Source: Microlunatus antarcticus
GTDB taxonomy: Bacteria; Actinomycetota; Actinomycetes; Propionibacteriales; Propionibacteriaceae
Assembly: GCF_014193425.1 (NCBI RefSeq)
Contig: NZ_JACHZG010000001.1
Location: 1,116,001-1,180,000, forward strand
Direction of reading: 5' to 3'
DNA length: 64,000 bases
The notes under the pieces were generated by a model. That model worked only from the letters and a program-made list of their open reading frames with translations. It had not been told where the DNA came from and did not search any database. The position numbers and the translations under genes were made by a program. Below, piece after piece: positions 45,092 to 54,931 of the stretch (positions are counted from its first letter, which is position 1; each line of letters begins with the position of its first letter).

Positions 45092-46873
45092 GTGATCTCC
45101 CGGATGTCCCAGCTGTTCGTGCGCACGCTGAGGGAGGACCCGGCCGACGCCGAGGTGCCGAGCCACACCTGGCTCGTCCGCGCCGGGTACATCCGCCGTG
45201 CGGCTCCCGGCATCTACTCCTGGCTCCCGCTCGGGCTCAAGGTCCTCCAGAACGTCGAGCGCATCGTCCGCGAGGAGATGGACGCCATCGGCGGCCAGGA
45301 GGTGCGGTTCCCTGCGCTGCTGCCGCGCGAGCCGTACGACGCGAGCGGGCGCTGGACCGACTACGGGCCCAACATCTTCCGCCTCAAGGACCGCAAGGGC
45401 GCCGACTACCTCCTCGGCCCGACGCACGAGGAGATGTTCACGCTCGCGGTCAAGGACCTGTACTCCTCGTACAAGGACCTGCCGCTGACGCTCTACCAGA
45501 TCCAGACGAAGTACCGCGACGAGCCGCGGCCCCGCGCCGGGATCCTGCGCGGGCGCGAGTTCGTCATGAAGGACTCGTACACGTTCGCGATCGACGTGGA
45601 GGCGTTCCGCGAGCAGTACGCGGCCCACCGCGCCGCCTACATCCGGATCTTCGACCGGCTCGGCTTCGAGTACGCGGTCGTCTCCGCGATGTCGGGGGCC
45701 ATGGGCGGCTCGGCGAGCGAGGAGTTCCTGGCGCTCTCGGCGACCGGCGAGGACACGTTCGTCCGCTCGCCCGGCGGCTACGCGGCCAACGTCGAGGCGG
45801 TCCGGACGCCCACGCCCGACGACCTGCCCTTCGACGACGTCCCCGCCGCGCACGTCGAGGACACCCCGGACACGCCGACGATCGCGAGCCTGGTCGCCGT
45901 GGCCAACGAGCGGTACCCGCGCGACGACCGGCCCTGGACCGGCGCGGACACCCTCAAGAACGTCGTCCTCATGGTCACCCAGCCCGACGGCAAGCAGGCC
46001 CCGCTGGTCCTCGGCCTGCCCGGCGACCGCGAGGTCGACCTCAAGCGCGTCCAGGCGCAGCTCGAGCCGGCCGAGGTGGAGATCTTCGACGCCTTCTCCG
46101 ACTACCCGATGCTGGTCAAGGGCTACATCGGCCCGGAGGTCCTGGGGGAGGAGTCGGGCAGCGGCATCCGCTTCCTGGTCGACCCCCGCGTCGGCGTGGG
46201 CACCCGCTGGATCACCGGCGCCAACGTCAACGGCCAGCACGTCTTCGACCTGGTCTGCGGGCGCGACTTCACCCCGGACGGCTTCCTGGAGGCCGCCGAG
46301 CTGCGCGAGGGCGACCCGGCGCCGGACGGCTCGGGTCCGCTCGAGCTCGCGCGCGGCATCGAGATGGGCCACATCTTCCAGCTCGGCACCCGCTACGCCG
46401 ACGCGCTCGGGCTCAAGGTGCTCGACCAGAACGGCAAGCTCGTCACCGTCACGATGGGCTCGTACGGGCTGGGGTGCTCGCGCGCGGTGGCGGCCGTGGC
46501 CGACAACACCTGCGACGACAAGGGCCTGGCCTGGCCGCGCGAGCTCGCGCCCTACCTGGTGCACGTCGTCGTCGCGGGCAAGGACGCCGCCGCGCTGGCG
46601 TGGGCGACGGAGCTCGCCACGTCCCTGGACGAGGCCGGCGTGAGCGTGCTCCTGGACGACCGCAAGGCCAGCCCGGGCGTGAAGTTCGCGGACGCGGAGA
46701 TCCTCGGGATGCCGACGATCGTCGTGGTGGGCCGGGGCTTCGCCGACGGGAACGTCGAGGTGCGCGACCGCCGCAGCGGCGAGCGTCGCGAGGTGGCCCT
46801 GGACGACGCGCTCGGTGAGGTCGTCGCCGAGGCGCACGGGCGGCCGAGCCTCGTGGTGCCCGAGCAGGGCTGA
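45092..46873 (+). CDS. proS: Prolyl-tRNA synthetase
   Basis: 593 residues, bacterial type. Class II motif 1 and motif 2 ([21 protein letters not shown], read as RDEPRPR and GREFVMKD) lie at about 145-165. An editing (INS/YbaK-like) insertion occupies about 225-385 and is expected to clear Ala-tRNAPro ([24 protein letters not shown]). Motif 3 is [13 protein letters not shown] (about 455), and the anticodon-binding domain ends the protein ([17 protein letters not shown]). The downstream permease gene begins directly after the stop. Confidence 0.97.
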   Translation: MISRMSQLFVRTLREDPADAEVPSHTWLVRAGYIRRAAPGIYSWLPLGLKVLQNVERIVREEMDAIGGQEVRFPALLPREPYDASGRWTDYGPNIFRLKDRKGADYLLGPTHEEMFTLAVKDLYSSYKDLPLTLYQIQTKYRDEPRPRAGILRGREFVMKDSYTFAIDVEAFREQYAAHRAAYIRIFDRLGFEYAVVSAMSGAMGGSASEEFLALSATGEDTFVRSPGGYAANVEAVRTPTPDDLPFDDVPAAHVEDTPDTPTIASLVAVANERYPRDDRPWTGADTLKNVVLMVTQPDGKQAPLVLGLPGDREVDLKRVQAQLEPAEVEIFDAFSDYPMLVKGYIGPEVLGEESGSGIRFLVDPRVGVGTRWITGANVNGQHVFDLVCGRDFTPDGFLEAAELREGDPAPDGSGPLELARGIEMGHIFQLGTRYADALGLKVLDQNGKLVTVTMGSYGLGCSRAVAAVADNTCDDKGLAWPRELAPYLVHVVVAGKDAAALAWATELATSLDEAGVSVLLDDRKASPGVKFADAEILGMPTIVVVGRGFADGNVEVRDRRSGERREVALDDALGEVVAEAHGRPSLVVPEQG

Positions 46874-47671
46874 GTGCTCGCGGGTCTCGACCTGCCGCTC
46901 GCCACCCTCGTCCTCCTGGTCGTCGTCGCGTTCGCCGCGGGCTGGATCGACGCGGTGGTCGGCGGCGGGGGTCTCGTCCAGCTGCCGGCGCTGCTCATCG
47001 GTCTCCCGGCGGGCACCCCGCCGGCGGCGATCCTCGGCACGAACAAGCTCTCCTCCATGTGGGGTACGGCGACGAGCGCGATCACGTACGCCCGCCGCGT
47101 CCGGCCCGACTGGCGCACCGTCCTGTCCCTCGTGGTCGGGGCGGGCCTGGGCTCGGCGGGCGGAGCCCAGCTGGCGAAGCTGCTGCCGAAGGACGCCTTC
47201 ACCCCGATCGTGCTGGTGGCCCTGGTCGGCGTCGGCCTCTACACCTGGCGCCGCCCGCAGCTGGGGCTGGTGAGCGCGGTCCGCCACACGGGGGGCGCCC
47301 ACTACGGCCGGACGGCGGTGATCGGGCTGGTGGTCGGTGCGTACGACGGCTTCCTCGGTCCGGGGACGGGCTCGTTCTTCGTCATCGCGCTGGTCGGCGT
47401 GCTCGGCTACGGCTTCCTCGAGGCCAGCGGCAAGGCGAAGATCGCCAACCTCGTGACCAACGTGGCCGCGCTCGGCGTGTTCGCGGCGCACGGCACGGTC
47501 CTGTGGGGCCTGGGCCTGTCGATGGGCGCGGCGAACCTGCTCGGCGGCTACCTCGGCGCCCGGACGGCGATCGCCCGGGGCAACGGGTTCGTGCGGCGCG
47601 TGTTCCTCGTCGTCGTCGCCGCGCTGGCGATCAAGCTGGCGTACGACACCGTCCGCATGCTCGCGAGCTGA
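46874..47671 (+). CDS. TauE/SafE-family membrane permease
   Basis: 265 residues with about eight hydrophobic segments in two halves. AAGWIDAVVGGGGLVQLPALL and the second-half echo GAYDGFLGPGTGSFFVIAL are the inverted-repeat signature of the TauE/SafE (DUF81) family, linked to export of sulfite, sulfoacetate or other organic anions. The GTG follows the proS stop with no gap, so it is translated from the same mRNA. The substrate is unknown. Confidence 0.88.
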   Translation: MLAGLDLPLATLVLLVVVAFAAGWIDAVVGGGGLVQLPALLIGLPAGTPPAAILGTNKLSSMWGTATSAITYARRVRPDWRTVLSLVVGAGLGSAGGAQLAKLLPKDAFTPIVLVALVGVGLYTWRRPQLGLVSAVRHTGGAHYGRTAVIGLVVGAYDGFLGPGTGSFFVIALVGVLGYGFLEASGKAKIANLVTNVAALGVFAAHGTVLWGLGLSMGAANLLGGYLGARTAIARGNGFVRRVFLVVVAALAIKLAYDTVRMLAS

Positions 47672-47683
47672 ACGAGCGCCTGA

Positions 47684-48709
47684 CTAGTCGGGCCAGCCCG
47701 GCCAGGCCTGCAGCGGCGCACCCCAGGAACGTGCCGTGCGGCAGGTGCCGGCCAGCAGCGTGAGGGCCTGCGTCCGGGCCTCCGGCGTCGCGGCCGCCGC
47801 CAGTGACAGCCCCACGAATGGCTCCAGCCGCGCCTGCATCCCGCGCACCAGCCGACGGGCGTCGTCGGCCGACCGCACGGTCGAGGAGGGGGCGTACGCG
47901 GGCTCGGCGGCCGGGACGTCGGCCTTGCGGCCGAGCAGGAAGGCGATCTGGACGTCGAGGAGCCGGCGCGCCGTCGCGAGCTCGGCGACGGCCCGCCGGC
48001 GGGCGGAGCTGGAGTACCCGAGCTTGCCGATCGCCAGCTGGTAGCCGTAGACGACGGCGTGCAGCTGCGCGACGAGCTGCTGGGTGGCGGCGACGTCGCT
48101 CAGCAGGGCGGCCGGCTTGCGGGCCTTCTTCGCGCTCACCGACGGCGTGTCGGAGGCACCGAGCGCGGCGGCGTACGAGTCGGCGGCGACCGCGAGCGAC
48201 CCGGCGACGAGCGCCGCGAGACCGGTGGCCGCGGTGGCGGCCCGGCGGTGCCGGGCGGCCTGCGCCGACTCCTGCTTGGCCAGGCGCTTCAGCGCGTCGC
48301 CCAGGCTCACCTTGGCCAGGTCCGGCTTCTCGGCGGTGGGGGCGGGCGTGGCGGTCGTGGGTCGCGAGGTGGGGTCCGCCCCGGCGAGGGCCATGGCGTG
48401 GTCCGCGTGCACGTCACGCAGGAAGGTCAGCAGCCGGCGCTGGTCGCCGCTCAGGTCCGCTCGCCGGGGACCGGTGAGGACGGCGGCGGCGTACACCGAC
48501 AGCGTCTGCTCCGCGGTCGCGGTGGCGGGCACGGAGGGACCCGGGGCGGGCGAGGCGGCACCCGGCGTCAGGCTCGGGCCGCTCGTCCCCGACGCGCCGG
48601 GCAGCGGGGCCACGGCGGGGGAGGTCGAGCAGCCGGCGAGCACCGGGAGCGCGAGGCCGAGGCGCAGGAGGTCCCGCCGTCGCCAGCGGGCCGTCGGGGC
48701 TTCGGGCAC
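47684..48709 (-). CDS. DUF4439 Tat-type lipoprotein
   Basis: 341 residues. RRRD followed by LLRLGLALPVLAGC is a twin-arginine signal with lipobox, giving a lipid-anchored surface protein. A low-complexity Pro/Ala/Thr segment (about 30-75) precedes a helical domain and a C-terminal DUF4439 (about 200-335: QQLVAQLHAVVYGYQLAIGKL), a ferritin-like four-helix bundle of unknown role. Start GTG 48709 has TACGTT six bases upstream. A hydrophobic stretch at about 160-180 is part of the helical domain. Confidence 0.75.
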   Translation of the reverse strand: MPEAPTARWRRRDLLRLGLALPVLAGCSTSPAVAPLPGASGTSGPSLTPGAASPAPGPSVPATATAEQTLSVYAAAVLTGPRRADLSGDQRRLLTFLRDVHADHAMALAGADPTSRPTTATPAPTAEKPDLAKVSLGDALKRLAKQESAQAARHRRAATAATGLAALVAGSLAVAADSYAAALGASDTPSVSAKKARKPAALLSDVAATQQLVAQLHAVVYGYQLAIGKLGYSSSARRRAVAELATARRLLDVQIAFLLGRKADVPAAEPAYAPSSTVRSADDARRLVRGMQARLEPFVGLSLAAAATPEARTQALTLLAGTCRTARSWGAPLQAWPGWPD

Positions 48710-48715
48710 CGACCG

Positions 48716-48721
48716 AACGTA
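48716..48721 (-). promoter_or_regulatory. -10 box of the DUF4439 gene, leaderless
   Basis: On the minus strand TACGTT stands six bases before GTG 48709. Confidence 0.5.
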
Positions 48722-48744
48722 CCCGAGGCCCGCCGGGACCTCGC

Positions 48745-48750
48745 TATGCT
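48745..48750 (+). promoter_or_regulatory. -10 box of the rimP-nusA operon
   Basis: TATGCT lies about 100 bases upstream of rimP and divergent from the DUF4439 promoter. No -35 is clear. Confidence 0.4.
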
Positions 48751-48828
48751 CGGGGGGTTCCGGCCGCGTGAGCGTGTCGGGCAACCCGGTCGGCGACGTC
48801 TGACCGGACAACTGCGGGACACAACCGG

Positions 48829-48852
48829 ATGAGGGGCGGCGCGACGCGATGA
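48829..48852 (+). CDS. Seven-codon micro-ORF overlapping the rimP start
   Basis: ATG at 48829 opens the frame MRGGATR, whose stop (48850-48852) overlaps the rimP ATG as ATGA. GAGGGG inside it (48831-48836) is the only ribosome-site candidate for rimP but sits 12 bases away. Termination-reinitiation coupling is possible. Confidence 0.25.
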   Translation: MRGGATR

Positions 48853-49373
48853 GGGATGCAGCGATCGAGGCCGTGGTGAGCCCGGTGCTGGAGAGCTTCG
48901 GGCTCGAGCTGGACGCCCTCGAGGTGGTCCCCGCCGGCAAGCGCCGCGTGGTGCGGATCGTCGTCGACGGCGACGGGCCCAAGGGCCGCGGACCCCTGCT
49001 CGACGACATCGCCTCGGCCAGCCGGGCGGTGTCCGAGGCGCTCGACACCTCGGACGCGACCGGCCAGGCGGCGTACACCCTCGAGGTCTCCTCGCGCGGC
49101 GTCGGCCGCCCCCTGACGGCACCCAAGCACTGGCGGCGGAACGCCACCCGTCTGGTGCGGGTCGACCTGCTCGACGGCAGCCAGCTGACCGGGCGCATCA
49201 CCGAGGCCGGCGAGGACGCGGTGGAGCTCGACGTCGACGGCGCGGCGCGCCGGCTGCGCTACGACGAGATCACCAAGGCCCTCGTGCAGGTCGAGCTCAA
49301 CCGCAGGCAGAGCGACGACGACGAGGACGACGACGAGCTCGAGATCGACGACGACGAGGACGAGGACAGCTGA
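48849..49373 (+). CDS. rimP: Ribosome maturation factor RimP
   Basis: 174 residues, needed for 30S subunit assembly. An N-terminal alpha/beta domain (VVSPVLESFGLELDALEVVPAGKRRVVRIVVDGD) and SRAVSEALDTSD, followed by VSSRGVGRPLTAPKHWRRN and a small SH3-like barrel (about 95-150), match the family. A very acidic tail (DDDEDDDELEIDDDEDEDS, about 155-174) is notable. The ATG directly precedes nusA with a one-base overlap (TGATG), as in most bacteria. Confidence 0.95.
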   Translation: MRDAAIEAVVSPVLESFGLELDALEVVPAGKRRVVRIVVDGDGPKGRGPLLDDIASASRAVSEALDTSDATGQAAYTLEVSSRGVGRPLTAPKHWRRNATRLVRVDLLDGSQLTGRITEAGEDAVELDVDGAARRLRYDEITKALVQVELNRRQSDDDEDDDELEIDDDEDEDS

Positions 49374-50356
49374 TGGACATCGACATCTCCGTGCTACGGC
49401 TCATGGAGCGCGAGAAGGAGATCTCCTTCGAGCTGCTCGCCAGCGCGATCGAGGAGGCCCTGCTCTCCGCGTACGAGAAGACCGACGCGCCCGTGGCGGG
49501 CGCCCGCGTCGAGCTGAACCGGCGCAACGGCCACGTGGCCGTCATGGTCCCCGAGCGCGACGAGGACGGCGCGACGGTGGGGGAGTACGACGGGACCCCG
49601 GACGGCTTCGGCCGGGTCGCGGCGGCGACGGCGCGCCAGGTGATCTTCCAGCGGCTGCGCGACGCCGAGGACGAGAAGAAGTACGGGCAGTTCGCGGCGG
49701 TCGAGGGCGACATCGTCGTCGGCGTCGTCCAGCAGGGACGGGACTCGCGGACCGTGCTCGTCGACCTCGGCAAGACCGAGGCGATCATGCCGCTGGCCGA
49801 GCAGGTGCCGGGCGAGCGCTACACCCACGGCACGCGGCTCCGCGTCTACGTCGTCGCGGTGCGCCGGGAGCTGCGCGGGCTGCAGGTCGTCGTGAGCCGG
49901 ACCCACCCCGCGCTGGTCGAGCGGCTCTTCGCGCTCGAGGTGCCCGAGATCGCCGACGGCACGGTCGAGATCAAGGCCGTGGCCCGCGAGGCCGGCCACC
50001 GCAGCAAGATCGCCGTGATCAGCCACAACCCCGACGTGAGCGCCAAGGGCGCCTGCATCGGCCCGATGGGGTCGCGGGTGCGGGCGATCATGCACGAGCT
50101 CAACGACGAGAAGATCGACATCGTCGACTGGTCGCCCGACTCGGCCACGTTCGTGGGGCAGGCGCTGTCTCCGGCCAAGGTCACCTCGGTGACGGTGGTC
50201 GACGAGGGGCTCCGCTCCGCCCGCGTCGTGGTCCCCGACTACCAGCTCTCGCTGGCCATCGGGCGCGAGGGGCAGAACGCCCGCCTCGCCGCCCGCCTGA
50301 CCGGCTGGCGGATCGACATCCGCCCGGACACCGAGGTCCAGCCGTCGGGTGACTGA
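49373..50356 (+). CDS. nusA: Transcription termination/antitermination factor NusA
   Basis: 327 residues: N-terminal RNA-polymerase-binding domain (MDIDISVLRLMEREKEIS), S1 domain (about 110-180, GDIVVGVVQQGRDSRTVLVDLG), then two KH domains (about 200-325) with GPMGSRVRAIMHEL and AIGREGQNARLAARLTGW. The C-terminal acidic repeats of E. coli NusA are absent, as normal for actinobacteria. It overlaps rimP by one base and YlxR by eight. Confidence 0.97.
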   Translation: MDIDISVLRLMEREKEISFELLASAIEEALLSAYEKTDAPVAGARVELNRRNGHVAVMVPERDEDGATVGEYDGTPDGFGRVAAATARQVIFQRLRDAEDEKKYGQFAAVEGDIVVGVVQQGRDSRTVLVDLGKTEAIMPLAEQVPGERYTHGTRLRVYVVAVRRELRGLQVVVSRTHPALVERLFALEVPEIADGTVEIKAVAREAGHRSKIAVISHNPDVSAKGACIGPMGSRVRAIMHELNDEKIDIVDWSPDSATFVGQALSPAKVTSVTVVDEGLRSARVVVPDYQLSLAIGREGQNARLAARLTGWRIDIRPDTEVQPSGD

Positions 50357-50672
50357 ACGCCAAGGCGCCCCGGCGTACGACGGCCCGGTCCGCACCTGCC
50401 TTGGCTGCCGCCGGCGCGACGAGGTCGACCACCTGCTGCGCGTGGTGGCCGCGGGGACGACCGTCGTGGTCGACCCCCGGCGCCGTGCCCCCGGGCGGGG
50501 GGCGTACGTCCACCCGGACGCTGCATGCGTCGCTCTGGCGGTCAAGAAGCGGGCCTTCGGCCGGATGCTGCGGGCCCCGGTCGAGGCTCCCGCGGCCGGC
50601 GCGGTCCTCACCGCGTACCTCGCGGAAGCGGGTCCCGGAGCCCCGTTGGGCAGAGCCGTCGGCAGCGGCTAG
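50349..50672 (+). CDS. ylxR: YlxR-family RNA-binding protein
   Basis: 107 residues. RTCLGCRRRDEVDHLLRVV and RAPGRGAYVHPDAACVALAVKKRAFGRML are the two DUF448 motifs; the paired Cys are conserved. YlxR proteins are thought to act on RNA or RNase P in the infB operon. GTG 50349 overlaps the nusA stop by eight bases, so translation is coupled. Its stop overlaps a -10-like TAGAGT for infB. Confidence 0.9.
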   Translation: MTERQGAPAYDGPVRTCLGCRRRDEVDHLLRVVAAGTTVVVDPRRRAPGRGAYVHPDAACVALAVKKRAFGRMLRAPVEAPAAGAVLTAYLAEAGPGAPLGRAVGSG

Positions 50673-50675
50673 AGT
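50646..50675 (+). promoter_or_regulatory. Candidate internal promoter for infB
   Basis: TTGGGC (50646-50651) and TAGAGT (50670-50675) with an 18-bp spacer overlap the end of ylxR. A start near 50682 would leave about 160 bases of leader. Confidence 0.4.
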
Positions 50676-50744
50676 TGGTCCTTGTGATCGGGCTGTTTCC
50701 GATCCGCGCCCGGGCCTCGATCGAGGTCCGCAGACACCAGGAAG

Positions 50745-50789
50745 TGAGCGCTCGCTCATGAACTCGCGATGAAGACTGCTCAATGAGCA
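50745..50789 (+). promoter_or_regulatory. infB leader with two palindromes
   Basis: TGAGCG-ct-CGCTCA (50745-50758) and TGCTCA-a-TGAGCA (50777-50789) are perfect palindromes, with three ATGA tetranucleotides spaced through them. The 172-bp gap 50673-50844 holds no other gene. AGGAG precedes GTG 50845. A structured leader is possible but unproven. Confidence 0.4.
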
Positions 50790-50844
50790 TGTTCGGCTAA
50801 CTGGTCCGCGCCACGAGGGTGAGGGCCGACTACGTAGGAGATTC

Positions 50845-53800
50845 GTGCCCAAGACCCGTGTCTACGAGCTCGCCAAGGAGCTCGGAGTCGACAGCAAGGC
50901 CGTCCTTTCGATGGCCAAGGACATGGGGGAGTTCGTCAAGTCCCCCTCGTCCACCCTGGAAGCGCCGGTCATCCGGCGCCTCCGTGAGAAGCTCGCTCCC
51001 GCCGAGGCCCCCGCGGCCCGGCCCACCCCGGCTGTGCCGGCCGCCCGCAGCGCTGCTCCGGCCGCTCCCAGCGCGCCGACCGCACCTTCCAGCCCCAGCG
51101 CCCCGTCCGCGACGCCCTCCGCGCCGCGCCCGAGCGTCCCCGGCACCTCGTCGGCGACCCCGGGGCCGCGTCCCGGTGCCTCCCCGTCGACGCGGACCCC
51201 CGCGGCCCCGTCAGCGCCCTCGACCCGTACGCCTGCTGCTCCGGCCGCACCGGCGGCCCGGACGTCGGCCGAGTCGACCGCACCCTCCACCCGTACGCCT
51301 CCGGCGCCGGCTCCGAGCACGGCGCCGTCCACCCGGAACCCCCCGACGCCGTCCGCGCCGGGCAACCCGGGCGCCTCGACGACCCGGAGCGCCACGCCGG
51401 CCTCGGCGCGCCCCGGTGCGCCGCGCCCGGCCACGCCGGCCCCGGCCGCGCGCCAGGACGAGCGTCCCTCGACCTCTGCGCCCCGGCCCGGTGGCACCAG
51501 CACCGGCGCGGGCCCCACGCCCAGCCGTCCGCCGGCCCGACCGGGCACGCCCGGTGCCGGCACCGGCACCCCCGGTGGTCCCGCCCCGCGTGACCGTCGC
51601 CCCGGCACGGCCCGCCCGGGCAACAACCCGTTCGCGCCCTCCCAGGGCATGGGCGCGGCCCGTCCGCCCCGTCCGGGTGCACCCGCGGCCCCGGCCGACA
51701 CCGCTCGTCCGGGCGGCCCGCGTCCTCCGGCCAGCCGTGCGCCCGGCGCTCCGGGTGCCCGTCCCGGCGGCGTGCCCGGTATGCCCCGTCCGAACCCGGC
51801 GATGATGCCGCGCCAGGCCTCCGGCCAGCTCGGCGCTCCCGCCGGTCCCGGTGCCCGTGGTCGCGGCGCACCCGCGGGTCGTGGTCGTCCGGGTGGTCCC
51901 GGTGGCGGCGGCGCTCCCGGGCGTCCCGGCGGCGGTCCCGGTGGGCCTCCGGCCGGCCGCGGTGGCCGCGGTGGTCGCGGCGGTACGCAGGGTGCCTTCG
52001 GGCGCGCCGGCGGTCCCGTCCGTCGTGGTCGCAAGTCGAAGCGTCAGCGTCGTCAAGAGTTCGACCAGATGCAGGCGCCGGAGATCGGTGGCGTCCGCGT
52101 CCGTCAGGGCGACGGCTCCACCGTCCGCCTGGCCCGTGGCGCGTCGCTGACCGACCTGTCCGAGAAGATCAACGTCGACGTGTCGAACCTGGTCCAGGTG
52201 CTGTTCAACCTGGGCGAGATGGTCACCGCCACGCAGACGGTGGCCGAGGACACGCTGGCGGTGCTGGCCACCGAGCTCAACTACAAGATCGAGATCGTCT
52301 CGCCCGAGGACGAGGACCGCGAGCTGCTCGAGAGCTTCGACATCGAGTTCGGCGAGAACGAGGGTGGCGAGGACGAGCTCGAGGCCCGCCCGCCGGTCGT
52401 CACCGTCATGGGTCACGTCGACCACGGCAAGACGAAGCTCCTCGACGCGATCCGCAAGACCAACGTGGTCGCCGGCGAGGCCGGTGGCATCACGCAGGCC
52501 ATCGGCGCCTACCAGGTCGCCACCGAGGTGGACGGCCAGGAGCGCAAGATCACCTTCATCGACACCCCTGGTCACGAGGCGTTCACCGCCATGCGTGCCC
52601 GCGGGGCGAAGTCGACCGACATCGCCGTGCTCGTCGTGGCGGCGGACGACGGCGTGATGCCGCAGACGATCGAGGCGCTCAACCACGCCCTGGCCGCCGA
52701 GGTGCCGATCGTGGTCGCGGTGAACAAGATCGACCGCGAGGGTGCGGACCCGACCAAGGTCCGCGGCCAGCTGGCCGAGTACGGCCTGGTGCCCGAGGAG
52801 TACGGCGGCGACACGATGTTCGTCGACGTCTCCGCCATCACCGGCGTCGGGCTCGAGCAGCTGCTCGAGGCGGTCGTCCTGACCGCCGACGCGGCCCTCG
52901 ACCTGCGGGCCAACCCGGAGATGGACGGACAGGGTGTGGCCATCGAGGCCCACCTCGACAAGGGCCGCGGCCCCGTCGCGACCGTCCTGGTCCAGCGCGG
53001 CACCCTGCACGTCGGCGACTCGATCGTCGCCGGCACCGGCTACGGCCGGGTCCGGGCGCTGCTCGACGACCACGGGCACAACGTGGACGAGGCTCCGCCG
53101 TCGTTCCCGGTCCAGGTCCTCGGCCTCACGGCCGTCCCCGGCGCGGGCGACAGCTTCATCGTCGTCGACGACGACCGGATGGCCCGTCAGATCGCCGAGC
53201 GGCGTGCGTCGCGGCTCCGGATGGCGGCCCAGGCGGCCGGCACCCGGCGCAAGACGCTGGACCAGCTGTTCGACTCGCTCGAGAAGGGCGAGGAGCAGGA
53301 GCTGCGCCTCATCCTCAAGGGCGACGGTGCGGGTTCGGTCGAGGCGCTCGAGGACGCGCTGGCCAAGATCGACGTCGGCGACGAGGTCAGCCTGCGGGTC
53401 ATCGACCGCGGTGTCGGTGCGATCACCGAGACCAACGTCAGCCTCGCGGCGGCCTCGAACGCGGTCATCGTCGGCTTCAACGTCCGGCCTCAGGGCAAGG
53501 CGACGGAGATGGCGGACCGCGAGGGCGTCGACATCCGGTACTACTCGGTCATCTACGCCGCGATCGACGAGATCGAGGCCGCGCTCAAGGGTCTGCTCAA
53601 GCCGATCTACGAGGAGGCCACCCTCGGGCAGGCGGAGATCCGCGAGATCTTCCGCAGCTCGCGGGCCGGCATCATCGCGGGTTGCATGGTCACGAGCGGC
53701 AGCCTCCGACGCAACTCGAAGGCCCGGCTGCTGCGCGAGGGGGTCGTCATCACGGAGACGAGCATCTCGTCGCTGCGCCGGGAGAAGGACGACGCCACCG

Positions 53801-53907
53801 AGGTGCGCGAGGGGTTCGAGTGCGGTGTCACGCTCGCGAACTACTCCGACATCCGCACGGGTGACGTCATCGAGACCTTCGAGATGCGCGAGAAGGCGCG
53901 TTCGTAG
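50845..53907 (+). CDS. infB: Translation initiation factor IF-2
   Basis: 1,020 residues. [21 protein letters not shown] is the IF2_N domain. Residues about 55-395 are a Pro/Ala/Gly/Arg-rich low-complexity linker, about as long as the GTPase part. Then come a second IF2_N-like module (about 430), the G domain with GHVDHGKT (about 522), DTPGHE and NKID (about 625), and domains II, III and IV ([14 protein letters not shown]). It places initiator tRNA on the 30S subunit. The linker's repetitive DNA makes a long false frame on the other strand. A 20-bp-stem terminator follows. Confidence 0.98.
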   Translation: MPKTRVYELAKELGVDSKAVLSMAKDMGEFVKSPSSTLEAPVIRRLREKLAPAEAPAARPTPAVPAARSAAPAAPSAPTAPSSPSAPSATPSAPRPSVPGTSSATPGPRPGASPSTRTPAAPSAPSTRTPAAPAAPAARTSAESTAPSTRTPPAPAPSTAPSTRNPPTPSAPGNPGASTTRSATPASARPGAPRPATPAPAARQDERPSTSAPRPGGTSTGAGPTPSRPPARPGTPGAGTGTPGGPAPRDRRPGTARPGNNPFAPSQGMGAARPPRPGAPAAPADTARPGGPRPPASRAPGAPGARPGGVPGMPRPNPAMMPRQASGQLGAPAGPGARGRGAPAGRGRPGGPGGGGAPGRPGGGPGGPPAGRGGRGGRGGTQGAFGRAGGPVRRGRKSKRQRRQEFDQMQAPEIGGVRVRQGDGSTVRLARGASLTDLSEKINVDVSNLVQVLFNLGEMVTATQTVAEDTLAVLATELNYKIEIVSPEDEDRELLESFDIEFGENEGGEDELEARPPVVTVMGHVDHGKTKLLDAIRKTNVVAGEAGGITQAIGAYQVATEVDGQERKITFIDTPGHEAFTAMRARGAKSTDIAVLVVAADDGVMPQTIEALNHALAAEVPIVVAVNKIDREGADPTKVRGQLAEYGLVPEEYGGDTMFVDVSAITGVGLEQLLEAVVLTADAALDLRANPEMDGQGVAIEAHLDKGRGPVATVLVQRGTLHVGDSIVAGTGYGRVRALLDDHGHNVDEAPPSFPVQVLGLTAVPGAGDSFIVVDDDRMARQIAERRASRLRMAAQAAGTRRKTLDQLFDSLEKGEEQELRLILKGDGAGSVEALEDALAKIDVGDEVSLRVIDRGVGAITETNVSLAAASNAVIVGFNVRPQGKATEMADREGVDIRYYSVIYAAIDEIEAALKGLLKPIYEEATLGQAEIREIFRSSRAGIIAGCMVTSGSLRRNSKARLLREGVVITETSISSLRREKDDATEVREGFECGVTLANYSDIRTGDVIETFEMREKARS

Positions 53908-53920
53908 GGTCTGACCCGGA

Positions 53921-53965
53921 AACGGGGAGGATCCCGCACCACCACGGTGCGGGATCCTCCCCGTT
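53921..53965 (+). terminator. Strong intrinsic terminator after infB
   Basis: A perfect 20-bp stem: arm 53921-53940 (AACGGGGAGGATCCCGCACC), loop ACCAC, complementary arm 53946-53965, then CTGCTG. It ends the nusA-infB unit 14 bases after the infB stop and separates infB from rbfA. Confidence 0.9.
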
Positions 53966-54050
53966 CTGCTGTCCCGTCCGAGCCGTACCCGGGACCAACC
54001 CAGCTCGCGCCACGGCTCCCGCGCCGGGCCGCAGATGCGGGACCCGAGCC

Positions 54051-54296
54051 CGTCGTCGGCGACGAATTCACGTACCGGTCTGAAGACGCCGTACGCCGGC
54101 GTCGTCCCGCCCCACAAACCCACGCACCGGTCTGAAGACGCCGTACGCCGACGCCGTCGTCGGCCACGAACTCACGCACCGGTCTGAAGACGCCGTACGC
54201 CGACGCCGTCGTCGGCCACGAACTCACGCACCGGTCTGAGGACGCCGTACGCCGACGCCGTCGTCGGCCACCAACTCACGCACCGGTCTGAAGACG
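54051..54296. repeat. 52-bp tandem repeat array, about 4.7 copies
   Basis: The marker ACCGGTCTGA recurs at 54074, 54126, 54178, 54230 (as ACCGGTCTGA) and 54282, always exactly 52 bp apart. The first copy (from 54051) is diverged (GACGAATTCACGTACC, CGTACGCCGGCG) and the three inner copies are nearly identical. Each full unit carries GCCGACG-ccgt-CGTCGGC, a 7-bp hairpin. The unit is not a multiple of three and has no spacers, so it is neither coding nor CRISPR. The whole gap 53966-54396 has no gene; rbfA starts 100 bp after the array. Confidence 0.92.
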
Positions 54297-54396
54297 CGGA
54301 CGCGCCCGGTGCCGGTCCGGCGGTCGACTGCCGGTGAGAGCTTCCCGCGCCTGAGGCACCATTGGGTGTTCCCCACCCGACGACCGAGGAGGACGC

Positions 54397-54903
54397 ATGC
54401 CGTCGCCGAGAGTGCTCAAGCTGGCCGATCAGATCAAGGAGATCGCCGCCGCGATGCTGGAGCGTCGGATCAAGGACCCGAGGCTCGGCTTCGTGACGAT
54501 CACCGACGTCCGGCTCACCGGCGACAGCCGCGACGCCAGCATCTTCTACACCGTCCTCGGCGGCAACGCCGACTACGCGTCGTCGGCCGCCGCCCTGCAG
54601 TCCGCGACGGGGCTCATCCGCTCCCAGGTCGGCAAGCAGCTGGGGCTGAAGTTCACCCCGACGCTCGTCTTCATCCCCGACGTCGTGCCGGAGAGCGCAC
54701 GCCAGCTCGACGAGGCGCTCGCCGCCGCCCGCGAGGTCGACGCCCGGGTCGCGGCGGTCGCCGAGGGCAAGACGTACGCGGGGGAGGCCGACCCCTACAA
54801 GCACGACGACCCGGAGGACGACTCCGAGGACGACGCGGACGCGGACGTCGACGTGCCGCCGGCTGCGGTCGACGAGCCCGAGGTCGACCGCCCTGCCCGC
54901 TGA
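54397..54903 (+). CDS. rbfA: Ribosome-binding factor A
   Basis: 168 residues. [39 protein letters not shown] is the KH-fold signature of RbfA, an assembly factor of the 30S subunit needed for 16S maturation. [21 protein letters not shown] is the second half. The tail from about 130 is acidic ([17 protein letters not shown]) and variable in the family. AGGAGGA stands before the ATG. truB begins 28 bases later. Confidence 0.95.
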   Translation: MPSPRVLKLADQIKEIAAAMLERRIKDPRLGFVTITDVRLTGDSRDASIFYTVLGGNADYASSAAALQSATGLIRSQVGKQLGLKFTPTLVFIPDVVPESARQLDEALAAAREVDARVAAVAEGKTYAGEADPYKHDDPEDDSEDDADADVDVPPAAVDEPEVDRPAR

Positions 54904-54931
54904 CGGACGTCCGCCGGTTCCCTCGGGGGTC

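Noticed and set aside
44993-47491. Open frame of 832 codons antisense to proS
   Set aside because: proS has every class II motif on the plus strand; the antisense frame has none.
51211-54123. Open frame of 970 codons antisense to infB
   Set aside because: It mirrors the Pro/Ala/Gly linker and GTPase of infB in the wrong strand; no domain, and high-GC third positions create such shadows.
54051-54296. CRISPR array
   Set aside because: Units are head-to-tail without unique spacers and no cas gene is near.
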